Shown here one piece after another: positions 23,564 through 35,072 of a DNA stretch of 64,000 nucleotides; position 1 is the stretch's first letter, and every line of letters starts with the position of its first letter. The stretch spans positions 682,001 to 746,000 of the forward strand of contig JAGTXK010000091.1 of NCBI GenBank assembly GCA_019096195.1, given 5' to 3'. Source of the stretch: Boletus sp. NGJ. Its lineage: Eukaryota > Basidiomycota > Agaricomycetes > Boletales > Boletaceae. Made by a program: the position numbers and the translations under genes. The notes below the pieces were generated by a model. That model was given only the letters and a program-made list of their open reading frames with translations, ran no database searches and was not told the origin of the DNA.

Positions 23564-26500
23564 ATGCCCAAGACAACGTCGCTCGCCAAAGACCAAAAGT
23601 CCATCGTTTCGTTCTTTGGTGGGGGCGACAAAAAGCCTGCGAAGTCCGCGGCCAAGAAAGCCGGAAAGTCAACGAAGAAAATCGACGACGAGTCCAGCGC
23701 TGAGGAGGTCGAGGACGATGCAGAACCCGAGGTTTCTGATGAAGATGACAGCCCAGCCCAGTACTCAAAGACAGATGGAAAGATAGAATCTTCCAATCTT
23801 CCACCTCTTCACCACATACCCACCATGTTTTCCGACCTCATCTCGCGCATTCCTCAGATCAAAGACGTCGCAGAACGCGTCAGAGGTAGAAAGCTTCGAG
23901 TCGCCACCATGTGTTCCGGCACAGAATCTCCTCTTCTTGCTCTGGATTTGATATCCCAGTCTATCCGAGAGCAGTATGGCATCCCGTTGGAGTTTGAACA
24001 CGTATTTTCATGCGAGATAGAGCCATTCAAGCAGGCCTACATCGAGCGCAATTTCCAACCACCCGTATTGTTTCGCGATGTGTGCGAGCTCGGAGACGTT
24101 GAAGCGTGCGTGCCCTTGTCCACAACTTGGCAGGAATCTGACATCAATCTACAGCACGACTGCATATGGCGCATTAGCCCCTGTCCCTGGTGATGCGGAT
24201 TTGCTTGTTGCGGGCACATCTTGCGTCGACTATTCCAATCTCAACAACGAGAAAAAAGGAATTGACGGAGGAGGAGAGTCAGGGCGAACGTTTCACGGTA
24301 TGATGTCTTGGGTCACCAACCATCGACCACCTATGGTCATTCTAGAGAACGTCTGCTCTGCGCCATGGGAGAAAGTCAAGGAGTTTTTTGGACGTCAGAA
24401 CTATAGTGCTGAGTTTATGCGATTGGACACGAAACAATTCTATATCCCACACACTCGTACCCGTGTTTACTTGCTCGCTGTCGACCAGCGAGCGTCCAAG
24501 TTACCAACTGCTTGGAAGGATTGGGTCACAAACAAACTAAAGCGCCCTGCTTCATCGACTTTGGATGCATTTCTTCTCCCATCAGATGATACGCGCATTC
24601 ATCAAGCTAGAGAGATGCTTGTTCAAGCTGGTGGCGGTGTGTCGGACTCGCGCGCTGGACGAATTGACTGGACGAGGTGCGAATCTAGACATGCGCGAGC
24701 CAGGCTCGAGGAGTTACTAGGTCCGAAACGTCACCTGACAAACTGGGAGGAAGGTGAGCGTCTTGCATTGGTTTGCGAGCCATTATTTCAACCTCGTGAA
24801 TGTAAGGTGGCACTTGTCGTATGCCTGATTTCGCTTGGCAAGATTGGGGAATACGACAAGTCGAACGTGTTTGGGATTTGATGGACATCAATCTCCTTCG
24901 TTCTGCCAAGATTGGCGTCGATCCATCCTACAAAACGTGAGTGAAAAACTCAAAACACATTGGTAGTGTAGTCCGCGCTAACATCTATCTCAGACTTGTC
25001 TGGAATTTGTCGCAAAATGTCGATCGTTCTACCGGCTCGAGCAAGACGGGTATATGTCCATGCCTTACTCCATCTATGATTCCCTATATCACCAATCGCG
25101 GTGGACCCATGGTCGGAGTCGAGGCATTGGCTATGCAGGGTCTTCCAGTGGACAAGCTGCTTCTTACACGAGAAAGCCAGGATGAACTCGCCGATCTCGC
25201 TGGTAATGCCATGTCTTCAACAGTCGTGGGGTCTTGTATACTTGCCGCATTGGTTGTCTGCAAAGGGCTTCTGAAGGAGGGGGATGATAAGGAGACTTAC
25301 GAGATGATGAAGAAGCTCGAAGTCGGATCTCAAGTAAGAGACGAGGATGCTATGGATGTCGATTCCAGACCAAAAACCGCTGTAGGAGACCGGATTTCTG
25401 GCGTTGAGCAGTTGGCCGAACAACCGTTGGACTTGTCCAACGTGAAGATGGACTCAGTGAAGGACGTTCTCGAGCACGCGACCCGAAGTATACGGCTCTG
25501 CCTCTGCGAGGGTCGCAAGGATATCACGACAAGGGAGCTACTTCGCTGCCAGGACTGTGGTTCGTCTTCCTGCAAGAAATGTGCTGGGCGTCCCGAACAC
25601 AATTTCGGACCGCTCGATGTGCAGACAGTCGCACGTATTCCTCCTGGGTCTTTCGTCAGGGAGCTCAAATCCGTCCTTCCCATGTGCTTGTCGATCACTA
25701 ACGCCACCGCAGAACTCCTTGACGATTTAAGATCCGCGTGCAACGTAACTATACCTGAGAAGCAATGGGTTAGTTGGCGTTCTGCAGTGGTTCGGGCCAC
25801 GAGCTCGGAGTTGCGTTTCGTGGAGCTCAAGAGACAAGAACTCTGGTCTGCAGTCTACCAATCCACATCAGCTTCTTTCGAGCTGTACCTAGACCCCAAG
25901 CAGACGGAGTGGCGACTGTATGCGATTCCTCTAGAGAGCGAACCTGCGAATGCAGAAATTCGTCGTCTCTTACAGCTTCCTGTTGCTAGATTCAAATGCC
26001 AGGGCGGCCTGTTGCAGGGTCATTGGCAGTTCGCTTTGCCCTCCAACAGCGAGATCACTGTGACTGTGACTGGGAGCGGGACGCTTGTGCCTTCCTGGGG
26101 GTCCCGGCTTGGCTTGTTGGCTGAAGAATTCAGGGAGGGTCGTGTCCATTCACATCTGAGAATTACTGTACCGGCAGGCAAGGTGTCTTTACTCGATCGT
26201 GACATCTCTGGGACGTATGCCCTCCTGGACAAGTGCGGTACAGCCTGTGGCGCTCTTCATACGCGCGAGCCTACTCCTGAGGACACCGAACTTCCGCCCT
26301 TGTTCATGATGCTCGACCCCACGCGTTGTGGCGATCCCAAAGACGACGCGTTCGTTTTCACCACTACCATTCGAAGATACGACTATGGCGAGTTCCGGCC
26401 GATTATCTGCAAACTCGCTGGTTCGTGGAGACAGTCGGATGTTCAGGGAGATCAAAAGGTCACCTGCCACGTATCCGTATTATGGGTATCTTCAGACAAA

Positions 26501-29500
26501 GTGTCGCTCCAGGTAAACTTGCATAAGTTTTATTTGTCCTGCGCTAGTGATCACGTATTTTGTAGTCTTCCCAGCTCACTGGAGCACATTTCGCCGTTCC
26601 TCGGGGTTCGTTGGACGTGGCTGTCAACACAGACGCTTGTGTCAGAGCCGTTGCTTTGTTGTCTTGCACGGTGCCTCTTCCCGATGATGCTGGTCCCGAG
26701 TGGCCGCGTCAGGAATGGAGGGAAGTCGACAAGCTCAATGAGCGCACGACGTTTAGGTCATTGGCCTGGCTGCTCGAACGCATCCGACACGTCGATGACA
26801 ATTTACATGTGTGGCAGACAACCGACATGCCCGAGGATCTGCACCAATGCCAACGGTGTGCTCCGACGCCTCCCACCATCAAGTGGAGTAAGACTGGAAA
26901 GAAAATTGTCGCCATCGAGGATTCGCAAGAGGCTGGGCAATACGAACGCGATCTGAAGCTTCGTCCCAATCCATTCGTCACTCAACTACGTTTGGAACAG
27001 AACACCGGTATGGTTAAAGTAGGTCTCAACATCGCTTCGTTGTTACATCGTGCCCTGTCCCGCCTTCCTTCGGAGAATCGTCCGGAACGACCTTCACTGT
27101 CATGGCGTCTGGACACCGACTTTGCTCCTGCGGTCAAGATTCAACACCCGCCGTTCACGCTCCAGAGTAACAGGGCTGACCCAGAACACAGTCAGCCGCC
27201 CAATTTCAAGCTCGACCTTCGTAAGGAGCAGTTGCGTTCCTTAACCTGGATGCTGGAGCGGGAGGCCCATGACGTTGCTCCATTTATCGAAGAAGAAATC
27301 TCGGAGGCGACTCTCGAGCCTCTTGGTTGGCGTGCAGAGGGTCGCGCACAAAGACCTGTCAAAGTCAGGGGTGGTGTCCTCGCCGACCAAGTTGGATATG
27401 GAAAGACCGCCATTACCCTTGGTCTCATCGATTGCTCCTATCAAAAGGTCAGAAAGGAGTTCGAGAGCAAGAAAGACAATCTCGGCAAGGTTGCTGTAAA
27501 AGCTACGTTAGCCATCGTTCCACCACATCTCACTCGGCAATGGAGGTCAGAGTCCGAAAAGTTCGCGCCGGGCCGCTTCAAAAAAGTGGTGGTCATCTCC
27601 ACCGCCACTAATATTAACTCGTTGACCATCGAGAAGGTTCAGGAGGCCGATCTCGTGATCGTCGCGTCGAATTTGTTCCAGAGTGCTGTTTACCTGGGGA
27701 ATCTCGAGTCCTTCGCCGCTGGGGGTGCGCTTCCATCTCAAGACGGTCGATATTTCAACGCTCGGCTCGAGATATGTCTGGAAGCCTTGAAGAAGCAGGT
27801 GGAACGCCTGAAAAATGACGGTGCTAACAGTGTCATGAAAACGATACGAGAGGCACGCAGACAGGGTAAGTTGGCTTCTCGTCCTGCTCGGGTTGTAGCG
27901 GCTGATATTTCGTTTCAGAGGAAGAATTGGAGTCTCAATTTTTCGTAGCCCCGAAACGCCTCAAGGGCAAGTCTTACGCTGTTGCTGTGGAGAAGAAAGA
28001 CCAGGACACGAAACCCGTGGCTAAGCCCAGTTCCTCGATAGAACACTTCCCTGCCAAGCCCACGCGGGCAGGCAAGACGCCCGAGGTCGTCCTCAATGCT
28101 CCGAAGTCAAAGAAATGGAAGGTTGTGGAGACGGATGACACCTCAGATGTGGAAGTTGCTGCGTCCCATGCATCAAGGCCCAAGCGGGGGACCACTAGAA
28201 ATGCGATCGCCATTGATTCTGACGATGACGCGGACGGTGATGATGGCAGTGATTACGAGGACAATGGCGTAGCAGACGAGCCCGAAGAAGAGCCTGCTTC
28301 CAGTGATGGGGAACATCTGCCTAGCGTTAAGAAATCCGGGATTTCTCGTGGTAAACCTACTCCCCCACCCACGTCAGAGGAATCGACAATCGAAATATCT
28401 GACGATGACGAAGAAGAGAAGAAACCGCAGAAACGCAAGCCTAACGCGAAGGCGACCAGTAACAAAGGCAAGGCAAAGGCAAATACCAGTTCGTCGAAAT
28501 CCGATGACGACAGTATGGACGTCGACGAACCACCCTCTTCACCATCCTCCGAAAAGTCGGGTGGAATGAAGAGAAAGGCAGCGAGTACCAAGCACGCACC
28601 AGCCAAGAAACAGAAACGCCGAGAGGACACCGACCCTTGGCACCTTGAAAGCGTCACTGTCAAGAGGGATTGGACGAAAATGCAATCACCGCCCTTAGAG
28701 ATCTTCCACTTCGCCCGTGTTGTCGTCGACGAGTATACATATTTGACTGGAAAGGTACATTCTATGGTTACGAAGCTCACTGCAGATCGTCGCTGGGTAC
28801 TGTCTGGTACGCCGCCTATCCACGACTTTGGTGCTGTCAAGACGATCGCGGCCCATCTGAACCTTCGCTTGGGTATCGACGATGACGGAGAGGGGCATTC
28901 AGCTATGATCAAGAAGCGCATCAGGGAGCAAACAAGTGCGTTCTAAGCATCTCTTACAATTTCATGTGACTGACAGTTATCTACAGAGGTGGAAGCTTTC
29001 CACTCCTTTCGTGACGTCCATACGCAAGAATGGCACGCCCACCGTCATCACATTGGCCAAATTTTCTTGGACATGTTTGTTCGTCAGGTTCGCATCGTTT
29101 CTTCCATCTCAAGTACATCACTTGCTAAGATTGTAATGCAGAACATCGCTGAGATCGATGAGATTCCATGCTCACTTGAAGTACAAAAGGTGATGCTCCC
29201 CGCTGCAGAACGCGCTATCTATCTGGAGCTGGAGCACCACTTGCGTGCGCTAGACATGACCATAAAGCGGACGAAGAAGACCGAGAGTGACCGAGAAAAG
29301 CGTTTAAACAATGCACTCGGTGACAGCAAGTACGTTTTAACAACTTCAAATTTTAAAGGTGTCTTATCGACCATTGTCAGGACCGCGGAGGAAGCACTTT
29401 TGAAACGCTGCTCCCATTTCGACTTGGATACTTCCGAAGAAAACTCCAAGGAGAATGCTATGAAGGCTTGTGAAATCATCGTCAAGGATCGTACGAAGCA

Positions 29501-30638
29501 ACTGGATGACTGTAGAGATGAACTCCTTCAGGAACTTGAGAAGGGTGTCGAGCGTGAAAAGAGGATCGGCAGGCTCAACGAGGAATCCATGTTCCAAGAA
29601 TATGCTCGCGTTACCCGTCTGGAAGGTGTCGGGGATCACGAAGCAACGGAGATGGTTGAAGCTCTCCTTGACGAAGCTGAAGTCCCCGTCCTGGCCGCGA
29701 ATTACTGGAAGAACAAGTCCAAAGGGAAAGACGAAAGCCTGTCGAACTCAACCAAGGATCTCATCTGGGACCACCGCGAGAAGACGCACAACATCCGCAA
29801 GTTGACCAAGGAACTTGTCGGACGAGTACGTTCCCGTCGATATTTCACGATCGTGCGTGACCTGCAAAAGCAGCGAGAAACGCCTCCAAAGATCTCGTGT
29901 CCTGGATGTGGTAGAGAAGAAGTTCCGATGGACGAAGTCGCCGTTCTCTCGTCTTGTGGGCACACGGGTTGTATGACGTGTGTCAGACAGAGTGCGGATC
30001 GCGAGGAGTGCGTTTACGCAGCTTCTGGAAAATGCAAGGCCGCTGCAAGGGTCCTGAATATCGTCAAGGGGGAGACACTTGGTGTCGATGACGAAGCTCG
30101 CGATGGGCTTGGCAAGCATTATGGGAAGAAATTGGAAATGGTCATCGACTTGATCAAGTGGGTTGCCTTGCTACGTACTCTGCTTCACACTGACCCATAG
30201 CTTTGGTACTGCAGAAAAACGATCCCTAAGAAGGAGCGTGTGCTCATCTTTGTCCAATTCCAGGACCTCATGGCTAAAGTCGCCAACGCACTCAAGGCGC
30301 ACAAGATCAAGTTCCTCGAAATACGTGGCTCCGCGTCACAGAAGAGTAAAAACCTGGAAAAGTACCAGAACAACGATGGCGAAGAGCGAGTGCTCCTCCT
30401 GAATGTCATGGACGAAAGTGCCAGCGGTGCGAACCTCACCTCTGCCAACCACGCCATATTCCTCTCGCCACTACTCGCGCCGAGTCAGGAGATCTATGAT
30501 GCTTGTGAGACGCAAGCAGTCGGTCGGTTGAGGCGGTACGGACAAGAGAAGCATGTCAGGATCTGGGCCTTCCTGACGCTAGACACCATCGACGTCGAGA
30601 TCTACGAGCAAAGGATGAAGAAGAAAGTATCTACCTAG
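23564..30638 (+). CDS. DNMT5: DNMT5: cytosine-5 DNA methyltransferase fused to RING and SNF2 ATPase
   Basis: Ten exons (23564-24105, 24155-24753, 24807-24936, 24994-26512, 26566-27865, 27919-28935, 28987-29087, 29142-29329, 29381-30157, 30215-30638) agree in phase and give about 2,198 residues. Order: QKSIVSFF motif near residue 11; acidic linker; methyltransferase motif I (LRVATMCSGTESPLLALDL), motif IV as GTSCVDYSNLN, motif VI VILENV, and target-side NRGGPMVGVEALAMQGLP; a Cys-rich patch (CQDCGSSSCKKC); SNF2 motif I (GGVLADQVGYGKTAITLGL), a long charged insert, motif II VVVDEYTYL, motif III LSGTPP; RING (CPGCGREEV, SSCGHTGCMTC); and helicase motif VI (QAVGRLRRYGQEK). DNMT5 is the ATP-dependent CpG maintenance enzyme known from Cryptococcus. 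No chromodomain is visible at the N-terminus here. Confidence 0.95.
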
Positions 30639-30969
30639 GGTCTTTGCATTTTTAAGCTGCATACCATCTACTCACCAGACACGATATCATATCTTGTGTA
30701 TCTTGCATACCATGTGTTGGATGTTACACGGAAATCATGATACTAATAGCTCGCAGTTTATACCTGTATATTATCTAGCATAGTGGAATGTTACTCGCAG
30801 ATGACTCTTCTGAAAAAGACCCTGAGAGCAACTAGGAATCACCTAGACGATGCACCTTGTCCGATGCGACCACGACTCGAGCTTCAAGCGCAGGTTCTTC
30901 CGCATAAATTACAACAAGATCATGAATATACGCTACAGAGGGTATCATACTATCATAGGACCTGGACGG
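30639..30969. other. Convergent 3' flank between DNMT5 and the CRIPT gene
   Basis: 331 bases, AT-rich after the DNMT5 stop, with no supported coding. It presumably carries both polyadenylation regions. Confidence 0.5.
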
Positions 30970-31424
30970 CTACTTGCTAGACATGACGTATCCTGTCGTG
31001 TCAAGGATAGCCTTGCCGCATATTGAACAGAGGCCTTTTTTGTAAGCGCAACCTAGCGGACATGATCAGCGGCATCCTTGACGAGACAAAAAAGCCGACC
31101 TACCATGACAATACTTGGCCTTGTTCTGCGTGACTGGCTGCTTACAATCCTTGCATTTCCCTTGATAAGGCTTTTTGGACCAACTATCAATAACCGAGAG
31201 CGACAGGAAGTTAATACATACCTGGAACCTATTCTTTGAGCTCCCTGGTCGCGTCAGAAGTTTGTTCTCGCCAATCCTCCTCGAGCCCTCCCTGATGCTG
31301 CTAGACGTGGAGGTGAACGGGTCTGGGGCGGCAATTTTCGAGAGTTTCTATCGAGCAAGTCAGCTAACCATGGGATCTGGTGTGCATAAATGGGACTTAC
31401 CGATTCGCACTTTTTGCAGACCAT
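30970..31424 (-). CDS. CRIPT family cysteine-rich protein
   Basis: Four exons. Exon 1 is only 24 nt (31424-31401, MVCKKCES). Exon 2 begins KLSKIAAPDPFTSTSSSIRE and ends GSSKNRFQ. Exon 3 reads PYQGKCKDCKQPVTQNKAKY, and the last exon reads GCAYKKGLCSICGKAILDTT then GYVMSSK and stop. Four CxxC pairs match CRIPT, a small conserved zinc-binding protein linked in animals to PDZ proteins and in humans and yeasts to the minor or general spliceosome. It was too fragmented by introns to show as one frame, and was found from the spliced Cys spacing. The small exon 1 is supported by the invariant N-terminal MVCKKCE motif. Confidence 0.9.
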
Positions 31425-32107
31425 GGCGGTTCGTATTCACAATGACATGGATGTGGAGACCGGGACCAGTGGCAATGGCCCGGGATTACTAAGCATATGG
31501 GTCTCGGGCCTCAGGCTGTTCAATTTGTTCAAGCGGGATGCTCAGCGAGCCTGAACTCCTCGTCGAGTATCTCTGGAATATCGGGTTATGGGATGACAGT
31601 GATCTCGTACGTATCCCGCAGTAGGTACAGAACTCTGAATTAGCTTTTCCGAGCCCAGCTGCCACTCGATGCCAGAGGAATGTTTCCAAATATGGCCAAC
31701 CTTATTGTTGCTTGAACTTCTTGGTGAGTAACACGATGTCCGAGAGAATATTCTTCGAATAATATGAATTCACAGGAGATGCGTTGACATGGCGAGACTA
31801 CAAAAAGATGTTCTCGGTCCCGTTCTTTATGTCAGTATTGTCTTTACGCTCAAGGTAATCTGGCCCCAAGGACATGGTACACTTCACCCGAGCCAACTTT
31901 GGCGCTACGTATTCGTGTCGTGTACATGAAAATTCTCGTCAAGTTTGAAATCTTCCCAACAGTTCTCCGCTTAGTCCTTGTCGACGGCGAAGTGAGGCGG
32001 GCCCGGCGCTTTTGTCTTCGGGTTCGATGGCGTCAACAGCCCTGGTACATATAAATTGGTGCATCAGCGGCGATAGAACCTCACCATTCAGTGTCGGCGT
32101 GCTGGTC
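31425..32107. other. Intergenic region between CRIPT and the F-box-like gene
   Basis: 683 bases between divergent genes. Forward and reverse frames are short and show no family motif. It should include both promoters. A small exon of an unknown gene cannot be excluded around 31500-31700. Confidence 0.4.
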
Positions 32108-33998
32108 ATGTCCTTCTTCACACTTTCTAGCGACATCATACTAATTATATTAGAAGAGCTTGATCCCTTATCATTATTTCATTTCTGCTTGGTATGTCGC
32201 AGTCCTCTTTCACCCGCTGAGTTCGACCCTCCTGATTCTCTTATCATCAAGGCCTCTAGAGCTATATACGATATCGTTACACACTCGACAACCCTACGTT
32301 ACCATTATGAACTCGCGCTATGTGGTACGAGAGATGGCCCTCCTGGCGGTTATACCCCGAAGGCTCGGCTTCTCTCTCTTCTTGGTCATAAAAGAGGATG
32401 GCCGACCTTAAGTCCGAGCGCCGAAGACAAGCTTTGCATCACCCCACCGACGATCATGGGCCTGTCTGGAAATTACCTCTTTCATGCCAGCCAGAGCCCC
32501 CTTAATAATGGTTTCGAATGGATACTACACGTTTACCAGTTACGCTCCTTCAGGATGGCCCCCAAGTCTAGACTACCCTATTATCAACATAATATCCCCT
32601 TCGAAATTCGAAAGGTGGCTATCGATGCTTGCCAAGAGTTGATGGTCCTGGCGCAGCTCTTCTTTCCCCCACAACAGTGCGTCACCCCGTTTCGCATTTC
32701 TTCTCGATTTGAGTGACTTTTTGTTCCACAGGAGTTCCGCTATAACAGTTATGTTACACATTCGCGACCTTTACGTCTGCGAAGATCACCCGCGAGCTGC
32801 CCAACCGAGATTGAGCTTCCAGACGGATTGGTGGGGTGAATTCCCACCCGGTCAACGACTTTCCATAGAGCGAGTACGGATCTGCGGGAGCCTTGTCGCC
32901 GTCACTGTTCGTTTGGAACTGGAGAGCGGAGAAGGGACCACAGAGTTGGTCGTTTTCAACTGGTGTCGTGGTGGTAACCCCGTTCGCACTGTAGGTGCAC
33001 TATCTCAGCATCTGACCGGGTTTGAATTAATTTCCTATCTGCTAGTTTTCAGGCGACCTGCTCACCTTTGATTTTATCGACGAATCTCGTCTCATCGTCG
33101 CCTCCCATCCGGATGACGACGAATCTGATGATAGCACGACATGGGAAAGGCGATCAGACGGCCTCTATGCCAGTGAGAGGGGGAAACGTCCCCCTCAAAT
33201 CACCATCCATGAGATCTACAGGGGGGCCGATCGCGACTTCCCGGGTTCAAGATCGTACGAATTCGCAGAGGCTTGGAGTGACGTTTCCTTTGTGCAGCTC
33301 TGTCCCAATCACTCCTTGAACATGTCCCCACTTCCGGGAACCCTGTTTCATAGTGATCCTTCCTGCCGCTTGACCGCGGTTCTCTTGGAGTTTCAGCCAC
33401 ACTCCATCCCAACCGGTTGTTCCCGCAAGATAGTCATCGTATTCGACCAGTCCAAGTTAACACCCCCGGAAGACAGTTTCGATACCGTGCGTTGGGAAGA
33501 CTGGCAGCACCACTGCATGGTGCTTAACCTACCCGACCGCGCAGATGCGGTCCAACTGTGCGGTAGGCGACTCACGTTCTTTGAGAACCTCAAGGACAAT
33601 GTTGCCACCGCTGTCGACTCGACGAGTCGGGTGCATGTCTTGGATTTGAATCCTTGGATGGCGAGCTTCCTGTGGTCGCTCTCGCGCACCGATCCACCAT
33701 GGAGATGGCGGGATAATCTGACAGCGCTCAGTACCGTCTTTGCGCACCGAGGTTCCCGCTATGTCAGAACCAGCACTGTAGATGCTATCAACATGACCTG
33801 GATGGACACTACCGAGGATAGCCTCGTGCTGTATGATGTACGTCCTCATCCTCGCACCTAGTTACCCATTGCTAATCATAGGCTCAAGGAACGCGAGGGA
33901 CAGTGTCTTATCCGTATCCTGACCTTTGGCAAAGAGACACGAGGGGATACATGAGCGACTTTACGGTTCTACTGCCCTCGAGGCGTATCATGATGTAG
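32108..33998 (+). CDS. F-box-like protein of the large basidiomycete family
   Basis: The start ATG at 32108 begins an F-box-like helix (SDIILIILEELDPLSLFHFC). An intron of 60 nt removes a run that would otherwise be readable, joining FHFCL to ASRAIYDIVTHSTTLRYHYE, the usual second half of such F-boxes. Later introns lie near 32680-32731, 33001-33053 and 33838-33883. The rest is a beta-rich C-terminal region of about 470 residues with no recognised motif (SLVAVTVRLELESGEGTTEL, LLTFDFIDESRLIVASHPDD). It ends RGYMSDFTVLLPSRRIMM. Basidiomycetes have hundreds of such F-box-like proteins with variable tails, presumably SCF substrate receptors; the substrate is unknown. An earlier in-frame ATG at 32026 is possible. 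Confidence 0.75.
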
Positions 33999-34069
33999 AC
34001 CACTGGTTGATATCTCCCGAGCGGTCATGATGTTCTCGAAGCTTCCATTCAATGCATGTCACAGTGGTT
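33999..34069. terminator. 71-base convergent gap holding two 3' ends
   Basis: Only 71 bases separate the stop codons of the converging F-box-like and methyltransferase genes. Their 3' UTRs must overlap as antisense transcripts. Confidence 0.6.
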
Positions 34070-34930
34070 TCAATCCTCCCATTTGAGAATCATCCACACG
34101 ACCCATCTCCGTCTTTCTCGTTCATCCTCACCCTCCGCACGGGACACGTCCCAAGGTCTAGATTGCGTCCCGTCAACTTCTCTTTCTGTCGCGCTCTGAA
34201 GGACGAGCCCCTGTAGCTTTGTGCCGTCGAGAAACGATTGAATGGTGTATCTTCCCGTGTGCAGCCCTGCGACCAAATGAATACGCGAATCGGGACCAGG
34301 TTTAAGACACGTGCAGAGCGTATCGATCAAAGGTGCATGAAGCTCCGGATTCCATAGCGTATCCGCAGCAAAGACGATATCAAAGCGTGCATCCCCGCTG
34401 CGATGCACCAATGCCCCTGTATCTGTACCCCATGCATAAGGAACGGCACGACATCGTTCCGAAACCCTGTTTCGACGGACGTTGTGGGACAAGGTACGTA
34501 TTAGGCGATCGTCTGGATAGTCGCTGACGGTGACGGACACGTCCCTGTGGTACATGCTTGCGAGGAGAATCGATGGGAGGCCGGCGCCGGCGCCGAGCTC
34601 TAGGACGTGCACGACTGTGCCCTCTGTGCCAGTCATCGCGTCTATTTGCAACTCCTCGAGATGGTCTGCGATGAAGAGGGAGGATATCCAGATGGAGGAT
34701 GCATGTAATGACCAGTTGGATGGTTCGGTGTCGGGTATGGTGAGCTCGATCTGTGTCACTGGCAATGGATGGGGGACCCGTCCAGGCTTTATCGGGTACG
34801 TGAAGACGGAGCCTGCGGTGGAGAACGTGATTGGACTGAAGCCGTAGAGGCTCTGGAGGGATGCAGAGAGAATATCCTCGGGATCGTCTTCCAAAGCCAC
34901 GGCTTCGCATAGGTCGAGAGCTACGACCAT
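34070..34930 (-). CDS. EFM7/NNT1-type class I SAM methyltransferase
   Basis: A single exon of 286 residues starts MVVALDLCEAVALEDDPEDI. SAM-binding motif I is VVHVLELGAGAGLPSILLAS. Post-motif acidic residues VSDYPDD, the DxFD-type RFDIVFAADTLWNPELH motif and a C-terminal RRRWVVWMILKWED complete the fold of protein N-methyltransferase NNT1/EFM7. In yeast that enzyme methylates the N-terminus and Lys of elongation factor 1A. The upstream TLPVTQIELTI-like and SNWSLHASSIWISSLFIADH segments are typical of the family. Substrate identity here is inferred. It lies 142 bases upstream (in chromosome order) of the PEX7 stop, transcribed the same way. Confidence 0.85.
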   Translation of the reverse strand: MVVALDLCEAVALEDDPEDILSASLQSLYGFSPITFSTAGSVFTYPIKPGRVPHPLPVTQIELTIPDTEPSNWSLHASSIWISSLFIADHLEELQIDAMTGTEGTVVHVLELGAGAGLPSILLASMYHRDVSVTVSDYPDDRLIRTLSHNVRRNRVSERCRAVPYAWGTDTGALVHRSGDARFDIVFAADTLWNPELHAPLIDTLCTCLKPGPDSRIHLVAGLHTGRYTIQSFLDGTKLQGLVLQSATEREVDGTQSRPWDVSRAEGEDERERRRWVVWMILKWED

Positions 34931-35072
34931 CAAGGGATATCTTCTTCCAAGTGGTTAGAGACGGAAACTGTTTCAGCGCCTGTCCTGTTGCTGACTGACT
35001 TTCCGGTGGAAATTGTCTCGATGATGGGACGCTTGGAAACATATCGATTTATACATAAAATAACTGCTCGTG

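Noticed and set aside
23564-30638. Reading DNMT5 as two genes (methyltransferase and RAD8-like helicase)
   Set aside because: Ten exons join in phase without a stop, and the fused order is the known DNMT5 architecture.
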